A stretch of 5,332 bases of DNA. Origin: Veillonella sp. (GTDB taxonomy: Bacteria > Bacillota > Negativicutes > Veillonellales > Veillonellaceae). Position numbers and translations under genes: made by a program. The stretch's first letter is position 1. Each line of letters begins with the position of its first letter. The notes under the pieces are model-generated. The model had not been told where the DNA came from and ran no database searches. It saw nothing but the letters and a program-made list of their open reading frames with translations. This document shows, piece by piece, positions 1 through 5,130 of the stretch. The stretch covers positions 1 to 5,332 of the forward strand of contig NZ_SVCB01000082.1 of the NCBI RefSeq assembly GCF_015058545.1. Reading direction: 5' to 3'.

Positions 1-1701
1 GCCGTGCAGACTGACGGTTCCTCCGTTGTGTTGACCGGTATCGCTACTTTGAACAACGCCCGTGTAGATATTTGGGGCGACCCAAGCGTTAACTGGTTCG
101 TAGATTACAACTATGAAAACATCGATCCGGCTACAGGCTTACCAACCGGTACTCTCCGTATTCCGGCGTTCTTGATGCACAACGAACGTTATGTAGATTC
201 CCGTTCCATTTTGAAAGAAACCTTGGACTTTGTTAAAGCTGAATTAATGGCTCTTTTGAAAAACAACAAAGTAAAAGGCATGGAACATGTGAATGTGGAT
301 GACATTGCGGACTTAGTTTTCACGACCGCCACGGAATTGGAATTCTGGGTAAAAACTCCATCCAAAGTTGTAAGCACTAAAGAATTATCCACTTCTCAAA
401 AATTACAGGAACAGTACTGGCAGCGTACTCACGGCACCGTTCGTACCGCTATGGAACAGGCTGTTGAAATGCTTGATGCTTACGGCTTAAACGCTGAAAT
501 GGGCCATAAAGAAGTAGGCGGCGTTAAAGGTAAAATCGATGACGAAGGCCATATGGACCATGTTTTGGAACAGCTCGAAATCGACTGGAAATACACCGGT
601 AACCCATTGCAGACCGCTGATAACGAATTACAAGCGCGTATCATCGTGCGTGAAGTATTCCGTGAAAACGGCCTTGACGTTACTTTCCAGGCAAAGCCTA
701 TTATCGGCGTAGCCGGTTCCGGGGAACACACTCACTTTGGCTTGATGGCTAAAATGAAAAACGGCAAAATGGTTAACTTGTTCTCCCCTGAAGATATGAA
801 AAAAGCCTTTTTGAGCCCTCTCGGCCTCGGCGCTATCATGGGTCTTCTTAAAAACTATGAAGTTATTAACCCATTTATCACGTCCACAACCGACTCCTTG
901 AATCGTTTGAAACCGGGCTTTGAAGCACCTATTTGTATCGTTACATCCTTGGGTAATCAGCCGGATGAACCAAGCCGTAACCGTACCATTCTCTGCGGTT
1001 TGATTCGCGATATTGATAACCCAATGGCCACTCGTTTCGAACTTCGTTCGCCAAACCCTTACACGAATACATACACCGCTATTGCTTTGATTTACTCCGC
1101 CGTACTTGACGGCTTGCGCTATGTAATTACTTCCGGCAAAACTCCGGACGAATTATTGGCTGAATTGTCCAAGAATCCGGAAGATCCGGCCGATTACTTA
1201 GAAACCGGTCGTGCCTATCGTTCTGAAAAGAATGTATTCGAAGATTACACCGAAGAAGAACGCAACAGCCGTTACGGTATCCCACCGGCTACCGTTTGGG
1301 AAAACATCCTCGGCTTCAAGAACAACCCTGCTAAAGTAGATGCTTTGGTTAGCGGTGGCGCTTTTGCTAAAGACCTTATGGAATCCTTCATTGCCGGTAT
1401 TTTGAACCGTTGGAAATTGGAATTAATCAACCGCTTGATTCCGGCCAACATCAACTCAATCCGCGCCATGAAACCAATTCATGGTGATGATGGCTTAGAC
1501 ATCTCGCGTTGGGACACAATCAACGATATGCGTTATTACTTGGCAAAAGACACCGGTTCTAATACGTCCTTGTTCACTCGTATCGGTCAGGCTATCGATG
1601 CCGGCGATTATGACGCAGCCTCTAAATTGCAGATGGAAATGAATGAAAAAATGCTTGATTTAGAAGCAAAATATGCGGAATATACGCGTAACGTATTATA
1701 A
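1..1701 (+). CDS. glnA: Glutamine synthetase, 5'-truncated by window edge
   Basis: This gene encodes a glutamine synthetase, which makes glutamine from glutamate, ammonia and ATP in the cytoplasm. The reading frame is open from base 1 (566 residues visible), so the true start lies upstream; the missing part is probably most of the N-terminal beta-grasp domain. Visible catalytic-domain motifs, numbered from the first visible codon, are ELEFW (112-116, metal-binding glutamates), the NELQ segment followed by KPIIGVAGSGEHTH (ending at 245, nucleotide and metal-binding loop with the conserved His) and RFELRSPNPYTN (345-356, the phosphate and metal-site strand). The C-terminal part, about 200 residues after this strand, does not look like the adenylylation-site region of enterobacterial enzymes; I see no NLYDLP-like motif. 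The asparagine usual in the NGSGMH loop of type I enzymes is alanine here (GVAGSGEH). The overall type resembles clostridial/negativicute type I-like enzymes; the exact subfamily is not certain. The gene ends in TAA and is followed by a terminator, not by co-transcribed genes. Confidence 0.9.
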   Translation, partial: AVQTDGSSVVLTGIATLNNARVDIWGDPSVNWFVDYNYENIDPATGLPTGTLRIPAFLMHNERYVDSRSILKETLDFVKAELMALLKNNKVKGMEHVNVDDIADLVFTTATELEFWVKTPSKVVSTKELSTSQKLQEQYWQRTHGTVRTAMEQAVEMLDAYGLNAEMGHKEVGGVKGKIDDEGHMDHVLEQLEIDWKYTGNPLQTADNELQARIIVREVFRENGLDVTFQAKPIIGVAGSGEHTHFGLMAKMKNGKMVNLFSPEDMKKAFLSPLGLGAIMGLLKNYEVINPFITSTTDSLNRLKPGFEAPICIVTSLGNQPDEPSRNRTILCGLIRDIDNPMATRFELRSPNPYTNTYTAIALIYSAVLDGLRYVITSGKTPDELLAELSKNPEDPADYLETGRAYRSEKNVFEDYTEEERNSRYGIPPATVWENILGFKNNPAKVDALVSGGAFAKDLMESFIAGILNRWKLELINRLIPANINSIRAMKPIHGDDGLDISRWDTINDMRYYLAKDTGSNTSLFTRIGQAIDAGDYDAASKLQMEMNEKMLDLEAKYAEYTRNVL

Positions 1702-1707
1702 TATTCG

Positions 1708-1774
1708 CTTGCCGGCGCTGGGTTCGTATCCCTTAGGGCGCGAGCAAGAAACATGTTAGTCGTTTGTTGCGACT
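1708..1774 (+). other. Structured 3' region after glutamine synthetase: two stem-loops
   Basis: Seven bases after the glutamine synthetase stop codon, CTTGC (1708-1712) can pair with GCAAG (1744-1748), with GCGC (1715-1718) pairing to GCGC (1738-1741) inside it. A second hairpin pairs AGTCG (1758-1762) with CGACT (1770-1774). No coding sequence is apparent. These stems precede the terminator hairpin at 1810-1865. Within the second hairpin, GCGACTTT (1769-1776) is also perfectly complementary to AAAGTCGC (1843-1850) in the terminator loop. The pairings are seen directly; a function is inference. Confidence 0.4.
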
Positions 1775-1809
1775 TTCTAGTACTAAAAACAATATATAGG
1801 AAAGCAATA

Positions 1810-1876
1810 CAGGTCCTCTCGCAGTTCCGAGTTCTTACGAACAAAGTCGCTGCTTAGAGGACCTGTTTTGTTTTAT
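1810..1876 (+). terminator. Rho-independent terminator of the glutamine synthetase gene
   Basis: CAGGTCCTCT (1810-1819) is a perfect 10-bp complement of AGAGGACCTG (1856-1865) and is followed directly by the T-rich tract TTTTGTTTTATT. The 36-base interior can pair further (GCAG 1821-1824 with CTGC 1850-1853; GTTC 1831-1834 with GAAC 1839-1842). The opposite strand lacks a T tract, so it should act only on plus-strand transcription. It isolates the glutamine synthetase transcript from the thiamine genes. The interior is long for a simple terminator. Confidence 0.8.
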
Positions 1877-1938
1877 TGTTCATAGTGCTTCTAACCTTAT
1901 TAAAAGCGCAACAGAGCAATATCGATAGCACTTTACGG

Positions 1939-1983
1939 ATTCAAAAAAACAAGGCGCCGGTCAGAGCGAATATTTTTTTGAAT
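1939..1983. repeat. 11-bp inverted repeat overlapping the thiD promoter
   Basis: ATTCAAAAAAA (1939-1949) and TTTTTTTGAAT (1973-1983) are perfect inverted copies separated by 23 bases that contain the palindrome GGCGCC (1953-1958). The right arm includes the -35 hexamer of the thiD promoter. It could be an operator, a bent A-tract upstream element or a weak terminator-like structure. Which of these is right cannot be decided from sequence. Confidence 0.45.
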
Positions 1984-2006
1984 TATTTGTCTGAATAACG
2001 TAAAAT
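1978..2006 (+). promoter_or_regulatory. Sigma70-type promoter for thiD-thiM-thiE
   Basis: The -35 box is TTGAAT (1978-1983) and the -10 box is TAAAAT (2001-2006), with an ideal 17-nt spacer and an A/T-rich stretch upstream. Transcription would start near 2013 and leave a leader of about 75 nt before the thiD start. That leader shows no TPP riboswitch core and no terminator. Position after the glutamine synthetase terminator supports an independent thi transcription unit. Confidence 0.65.
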
Positions 2007-2077
2007 AGTAGTAAGTATTGGGTTGTACCGTATTCGTATTTGGCTCGGGATTAAGGAGAGTTTCGGGCTCACGTATT

Positions 2078-2082
2078 GGAGG
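2078..2082 (+). promoter_or_regulatory. Ribosome binding site that fixes the thiD start
   Basis: GGAGG lies 5 nt before ATG at 2088. An in-frame TTG at 2076 overlaps this site and has no suitable Shine-Dalgarno of its own, so ATG 2088 is the start. A further AAGGAG at 2053-2058 has no well-placed start codon behind it. Confidence 0.85.
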
Positions 2083-2087
2083 ACAAC

Positions 2088-2882
2088 ATGAATAAAAATA
2101 GCTTTCCTACAGCGTTAACGATTGCTGGCACGGATCCGTCCGGTGGTGCCGGGATTATGGCGGATTTGAAGTCGTTTCAGGCTCGTCAGGTCTATGGCAT
2201 GGCGGCTGTAACGAGTGTGGTGGCGCAGAATACAAAGGGCGTTCGCCTCATTCAAAATGTGGACTTGGAGATGCTTGAGGCACAATTGGCTTGTGTTTTT
2301 GAAGATATTCCGCCATTGGCTTTGAAAACCGGCATGATTCCGAATGTGGATATGATGCGCATTATCCGTAAATATGTGGATGGTTCGGTTCCGTATGTAA
2401 TGGATCCGGTTATGGTGGCTACTAGCGGTGACCATCTAATTGATGCACAAGCACGCGACCAATTCAAGGCTGAATTGATGCCGGTGGCTACGTTAGTGAC
2501 GCCAAATTTATCGGAAACGGAATACTTGGTGGGTTTTGCCATTGAAAGCGAGTCTGATGTTGAAAAAGCAGCTCAGTTCGTTTTAAATGAAATGGGCCCT
2601 AAAGCCGTTATTATCAAAGGCGGCCATTTCGGTGAAACTGCTAAAGACTATCTCTACATTAAAGGTGAAAAGCTTGTTACTTTTGAAAGCCCGCGCTATG
2701 ATACGCCAAACACGCACGGCACCGGCTGTACGTTCTCCGCTGTCATTACGGCGGAACTGGCTAAAGGTAAATCTTTGGTAGAGGCCGTTGGCATTGGCAA
2801 GGATTTCATCAGTAAAGCCATCAAAGAAAATCCGGGACTCGGCAAAGGTCACGGCCCGGTAAATCACATGGTAATTGTGTAA
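2088..2882 (+). CDS. thiD: Hydroxymethylpyrimidine / phosphomethylpyrimidine kinase
   Basis: ThiD phosphorylates 4-amino-5-hydroxymethyl-2-methylpyrimidine twice with ATP, giving the pyrophosphate used by ThiE. The 264-residue product has the usual family length and the full ribokinase-fold signature: TIAGTDPSGGAGI at residues 11-23 followed by ADLKSF (pyrimidine-binding N-terminus), MDPVM from residue 105 and VATSGD just after it, TPNLSE, IKGGH, and NTHGTGCTFSA, where GTGC at 211-214 is the anion hole with the conserved Cys. The first motif has DP where many homologues have DS, a conservative family variation. It is the first gene of the thi cluster, 75 nt upstream of thiM and likely co-transcribed with it. 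Some Firmicutes have a ThiD-like pyridoxal kinase, but the neighbouring thiM and thiE favour ThiD here. Confidence 0.95.
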   Translation: MNKNSFPTALTIAGTDPSGGAGIMADLKSFQARQVYGMAAVTSVVAQNTKGVRLIQNVDLEMLEAQLACVFEDIPPLALKTGMIPNVDMMRIIRKYVDGSVPYVMDPVMVATSGDHLIDAQARDQFKAELMPVATLVTPNLSETEYLVGFAIESESDVEKAAQFVLNEMGPKAVIIKGGHFGETAKDYLYIKGEKLVTFESPRYDTPNTHGTGCTFSAVITAELAKGKSLVEAVGIGKDFISKAIKENPGLGKGHGPVNHMVIV

Positions 2883-2957
2883 ATCAAGATAATTCATAGG
2901 GATATTTTGTAAGCAAAAAACGTTAAACACTTAAATACTAAATAGGAAAGAAGAATT

Positions 2958-3806
2958 ATGTCATATATAAAATTATTACGGGAGCAAAATCCGCTCGTAA
3001 TTTGTTTAACTAACGATGTGGTGAAAAACTTTACCGCCAACGGTTTGTTGGCGGTTGGTGCGTCACCGGCTATGAGTTCCTGCATCGAGGATTTGGAAGA
3101 CTTATTGCCGTATGCTAAGGCTTTGTTGGTAAATATCGGGACAGTGAACCCTGAATTGGCGGCTTTTTACAAAAAAGCTGTAGCCTTAGCCAATAAGCTG
3201 AATGTGCCGGTTGTGTTGGATCCGGTAGCCTGTAGCGCCGGCGCTTTTCGCAAGCAGATTGCTATGGACTTATTGGAGCAGCATACAATTACGTTGTTAC
3301 GCGGTAATGCCGGTGAAATTGCCGCCTTGGTTAGTGAAAAGTTGAGTAAATTAAAAACTGATAATCCGGCAACGGGTGACGGTTTGGAAGCTCAAACGGT
3401 AGCTACTAAGGGCGTTGACAGTGAAAGCGTAGCGAATCCGGGGCAGTTAGCCGAGCAATGTGCTAAACTATTTGGCGTCACAAGCATTGCCACCGGTCCG
3501 GTGGACGGTATTTCAAACGGCAATAGGACGGTAGAATTTGAACACGGCTCGTCCATGATGCCCCTCGTTGTCGGCACAGGCTGCTTATTAGGCGGCTTTT
3601 TGGGCGCTTTTATAGGCTCTACAGCGCAACAAGACGAAGAAATCTTTAACTCCGCTTTATGGGGTCTTAAGGCCTATTCGTTAGCCGGTGAAATGGCGGA
3701 GACAGAGTGTCAGCATTTATATAACAAGGTTGAACCGGGTAGTTTTCAGATTGAATTCTTGAATGCTTTGTGCCGCATTCAGGATTCGGACGTATCAAGT
3801 AATTAA
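2958..3806 (+). CDS. thiM: Hydroxyethylthiazole kinase
   Basis: ThiM phosphorylates 4-methyl-5-(2-hydroxyethyl)thiazole with ATP, salvaging the thiazole half of thiamine for ThiE. The 282-residue product carries the family landmarks in order: CLTND (16-20), NFTAN (24-28), GASPAM (34-39), NIGT (59-62), DPVACSAGAFR (88-98), RGNAGEI (115-121), GVDS (152-155), GTGC (206-209, anion hole) and a C-terminal PGSFQIEFLNAL typical of ThiM. Between RGNAGEI and GVDS there is a stretch of about 30 residues, roughly 20 longer than in the E. coli enzyme as I recall it. The usual DYVTDG motif reads DGISNG. Start: ATG 2958 follows an AGGAAAG-type site. The 75-nt gap after thiD could hold a weak promoter (TTGTAA 2907-2912, TTAAAT 2931-2936, 18-nt spacer), but no terminator is seen, so co-transcription with thiD is likely. 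Confidence 0.94.
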   Translation: MSYIKLLREQNPLVICLTNDVVKNFTANGLLAVGASPAMSSCIEDLEDLLPYAKALLVNIGTVNPELAAFYKKAVALANKLNVPVVLDPVACSAGAFRKQIAMDLLEQHTITLLRGNAGEIAALVSEKLSKLKTDNPATGDGLEAQTVATKGVDSESVANPGQLAEQCAKLFGVTSIATGPVDGISNGNRTVEFEHGSSMMPLVVGTGCLLGGFLGAFIGSTAQQDEEIFNSALWGLKAYSLAGEMAETECQHLYNKVEPGSFQIEFLNALCRIQDSDVSSN

Positions 3807-3840
3807 GATTGTTTAGATTGTTTAGACGGTTGAGCCGTTT
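3807..3840 (+). repeat. Tandem 9-mer and small hairpin between thiM and thiE
   Basis: Directly after the thiM stop, GATTGTTTA occurs twice in tandem (3807-3815, 3816-3824). It is followed by a small stem in which ACGG (3826-3829) pairs with CCGT (3835-3838), extendable by one G-T and one A-T pair, ending in TTTT. A second mini-stem (ACGT 3844-3847 with ACGT 3853-3856) reaches up to the thiE Shine-Dalgarno. The stems are too weak for a convincing terminator; they may modulate processing or thiE translation. Confidence 0.35.
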
Positions 3841-3870
3841 TAGACGTTACCGACGTGGAGGCACAAACTG

Positions 3871-4524
3871 ATGAATAATAATTTTAAAGCTGAACAGCTT
3901 AAAGTGTATTTTATTTGCGGTACACAGGATTTTAAAATGACCGACAATCCGCTTAAAGTAGCGCTTACTTGCATCGAAACTGCGTTAAAAGCGGGTATCA
4001 CGATGTTCCAATTTCGTGAAAAAGGTACGGGCTCTTTGCATGGGCAAGCTAAAGAAGATTTTGCCAAACAAGCTCAAGCTTTATGCAAAGCATATAACGT
4101 GCCATTTATTATGAGTGATGATATGGATTTAGCCGAATTGCTGGATGTTGATGGTGTTCATATCGGCCAAGATGATGATCCGATAGAAGAGGTACGCCGT
4201 CGTTTTCCCAATAAAATTATCGGTCTTTCCATTCACTCACCGGAAGAATACGCGGCTTCCCGTGTTGATTTAGCCGACTACATTGGCATTGGCCCTATTT
4301 ACGGTACCCAATCGAAAGACGATGCGAAAGCGCCGATTGGTCTTATCGGAGTGGAAGAATTGCGTAAAGTGGCAGGAAGCTTGCCGATTGTTGCCATTGG
4401 CGGTATTACGGTCGATAACGCGGCAGATATTGTTAAAAGCGACGCTGACGGAGTATCGGTGATATCGGCGATAACACAGGCTAACGATGTAACGGAAGCT
4501 GTGAAAAAATTAAGTTTAATATGA
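3871..4524 (+). CDS. thiE: Thiamine-phosphate synthase
   Basis: ThiE joins hydroxymethylpyrimidine pyrophosphate to thiazole phosphate, releasing pyrophosphate and giving thiamine phosphate. The product is a TIM-barrel protein of 217 residues, the normal length. Motifs seen: QFREK (47-51, pyrophosphate and pyrimidine contacts), MSDDMD (81-86), DGVHIGQDD (94-102, metal and substrate loop), DYIGIGPIYGTQSK (136-149), AIGGIT (175-180, phosphate-binding strand) and VSVISAI near the C-terminus. GGAGG at 3857-3861 lies 9 nt before ATG 3871 and supports this start. It is the last gene of the thi cluster, 64 nt after thiM, and is followed by an intrinsic terminator. The TenI paralogue is unlikely because the pyrophosphate-binding QFREK and the GTQSK loop are intact. 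Confidence 0.95.
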   Translation: MNNNFKAEQLKVYFICGTQDFKMTDNPLKVALTCIETALKAGITMFQFREKGTGSLHGQAKEDFAKQAQALCKAYNVPFIMSDDMDLAELLDVDGVHIGQDDDPIEEVRRRFPNKIIGLSIHSPEEYAASRVDLADYIGIGPIYGTQSKDDAKAPIGLIGVEELRKVAGSLPIVAIGGITVDNAADIVKSDADGVSVISAITQANDVTEAVKKLSLI

Positions 4525-4538
4525 TTTCGTGCTTTTAT

Positions 4539-4547
4539 TGGTATAAT
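4539..4547 (+). promoter_or_regulatory. Extended -10 element upstream of the thiE terminator
   Basis: TGGTATAAT is a perfect extended -10 (TGnTATAAT). No good -35 sits at 16-18 nt, though extended -10 promoters can do without one. Transcription would begin near 4554 and meet the terminator at 4572-4605, giving an RNA of about 50 nt, or a read-through leader for the small gene at 4710. The motif is seen; activity is inference. Confidence 0.4.
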
Positions 4548-4571
4548 CTGTAAACTGAATATCTCAAATAT

Positions 4572-4605
4572 AGATCAAAGATGTAATAGTCTTTGATCTT
4601 TTTTT
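4572..4605 (+). terminator. Rho-independent terminator of the thi cluster
   Basis: AGATCAAAGA (4572-4581) pairs perfectly with TCTTTGATCT (4590-4599) across an 8-nt loop, followed by six further T residues (4600-4605). This is a textbook intrinsic terminator 47 nt after the thiE stop codon. Confidence 0.9.
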
Positions 4606-4608
4606 GTT

Positions 4609-4642
4609 CGGACAATAGTATGTCCGTTTAGTTTGATATAGT
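4609..4642 (+). promoter_or_regulatory. Candidate operator and extended -10 promoter for the small membrane gene
   Basis: CGGACA (4609-4614) and TGTCCG (4621-4626) form a perfect 6-bp inverted repeat with a 6-base spacer. Eleven bases further on, TGATATAGT (4634-4642) fits an extended -10 (TGnTATAnT). The repeat would cover roughly the -25 to -40 region, where a regulator could block or assist polymerase. No T tract follows, so it is not a terminator. Confidence 0.4.
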
Positions 4643-4695
4643 ATTAATGAAATAACAATTTCTAAAAGGATTATTTAAGGTTTGTATGTTAAAAG

Positions 4696-4702
4696 AAGGA
4701 GG
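4696..4702 (+). promoter_or_regulatory. Ribosome binding site choosing the internal ATG
   Basis: AAGGAGG lies 7 nt before ATG 4710 and is a near-perfect Shine-Dalgarno. The in-frame ATG at 4686 would place this site inside the coding region and has only a weak AAGG (4677-4680) in front, so 4710 is preferred. Confidence 0.8.
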
Positions 4703-4709
4703 AGTTATT

Positions 4710-4928
4710 ATGGATTCTATTTTAGATGTAATTGCTGGTATTGCTATACTTTGGTTAACATATCGAATTTACAGAGTATTAGCAAGTAAGTATCAAATTG
4801 TATCATTTTCCGGTTTTATAGGTCATATGTGGGGACATTTCGATTTATTGCTTTGGTCACTCTTAGGTGCTTGTGCAATTGTAGGTCTTGTTGCCATGAT
4901 TTTTGAGTCTATATTTTCTATATTTTAA
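4710..4928 (+). CDS. Small two-helix membrane protein, unknown function
   Basis: I do not recognise this 72-residue product. It shows two hydrophobic segments, about residues 4-18 (ILDVIAGIAILWLTY) and 46-65 (LLLWSLLGACAIVGLVAMIF). The linker between them holds R19, R22, K27, two His and several Gly/Phe. By the positive-inside rule the linker would face the cytoplasm with both ends outside, which is inference. There is no lipobox or cleavable signal peptide pattern. Its strong Shine-Dalgarno, clean stop and own candidate promoter argue that it is a real gene. It stands alone between the thi terminator and an AT-rich repeat region, and its composition is visibly more AT-rich than the thi genes, which fits an accessory or acquired gene. 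A longer form of 80 residues from ATG 4686 is possible but less likely. Confidence 0.7.
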   Translation: MDSILDVIAGIAILWLTYRIYRVLASKYQIVSFSGFIGHMWGHFDLLLWSLLGACAIVGLVAMIFESIFSIF

Positions 4929-4959
4929 TTTATTAAATCAAATTTTAACTTCTTGACCT

Positions 4960-4985
4960 ACTTCCTAAGATTTACCTTGGGTAGT
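4960..4985 (+). terminator. Weak hairpin after the small membrane gene, possible terminator
   Basis: CCTAAG (4964-4969) pairs with CTTGGG (4976-4981) with one G-T pair. After one mismatch the stem continues ACT (4960-4962) with AGT (4983-4985). The following bases, TATTATCTTT, are T-rich but not a clean T tract. It may end the 4710-4928 transcript. Confidence 0.3.
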
Positions 4986-4996
4986 TATTATCTTTA

Positions 4997-5057
4997 AGAA
5001 TTTTAGCTAATTAGGTTAAAATTTATACTTATTCGTTTTAACTTTTGCTAAAATTTT
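4997..5057. repeat. Nested inverted repeat in AT-rich intergenic DNA
   Basis: AATTTTAGC (4999-5007) is the perfect inverted copy of GCTAAAATT (5047-5055), extendable outward by a G-T and an A-T pair. Inside it GTTAAAA (5015-5021) is inverted to TTTTAAC (5036-5042), extendable by a G-T and an A-T pair. Together they make one long hairpin of about 61 nt with a 14-nt loop. No T tract follows and no open reading frame overlaps it. Confidence 0.55.
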
Positions 5058-5069
5058 GCGAAAATAAAC

Positions 5070-5084
5070 ATGAAAAAATTTCAT
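5070..5084. repeat. Palindrome ATGAAA-AAA-TTTCAT upstream of a promoter
   Basis: ATGAAA (5070-5075) and TTTCAT (5079-5084) are perfect inverted copies around AAA. The site lies about 35 bp before the -10 box at 5119, a position where an activator or repressor dimer could bind. Another short stem, ATTTT-GCG-AAAAT, lies at 5053-5065. Confidence 0.3.
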
Positions 5085-5095
5085 TGCATATTACA

Positions 5096-5124
5096 TTTAA
5101 AATATTCGATAAAAAGAGTATAAT
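5096..5124 (+). promoter_or_regulatory. Promoter with consensus -10 before the long hairpin
   Basis: TATAAT (5119-5124) is a perfect -10 hexamer, with TTTAAA (5096-5101) at a 17-nt spacing as a weak -35. The predicted start is near 5131, only about 11 nt before the hairpin at 5142. Confidence 0.5.
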
Positions 5125-5130
5125 GACTTT

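Noticed and set aside
1715..1741. tRNA T-arm-like sequence GGGTTCGTATCCC after the glutamine synthetase stop
   Set aside because: Only 3 bp flank the loop, the near-invariant A58 is replaced by T, and no anticodon or D arm can be drawn upstream because that is coding sequence.
1608..1844. Minus-strand open frame of 78 codons across the glutamine synthetase end and terminator
   Set aside because: It runs through the terminator stem and the 3' end of a strongly supported gene, and its translation has no domain character.
2076..2087. TTG start giving a ThiD four residues longer
   Set aside because: The TTG overlaps the GGAGG Shine-Dalgarno that serves ATG 2088, and the extra residues are not family-conserved.
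2583..2930. Minus-strand open frame of 115 codons over thiD
   Set aside because: It is antisense to well-conserved ThiD motifs, has no recognisable domain, and has no supporting ribosome site or promoter that I can see.
4609..4630. CGGACA/TGTCCG hairpin as a second terminator
   Set aside because: The stem is only 6 bp and is followed by TTTAGTTTG, not a T tract. It sits better as an operator-like site.
4710..4928. Type I toxin or holin interpretation of the small membrane protein
   Set aside because: It has two hydrophobic segments and 72 residues, no visible antisense RNA gene overlapping it, and no lysis or phage genes nearby. The class cannot be assigned from this alone.
5070..5123. 17-codon ORF starting ATGAAAAAATTT
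   Set aside because: There is no Shine-Dalgarno upstream and its ATG and stop coincide with the palindrome and the -10 box, so coding is unlikely.
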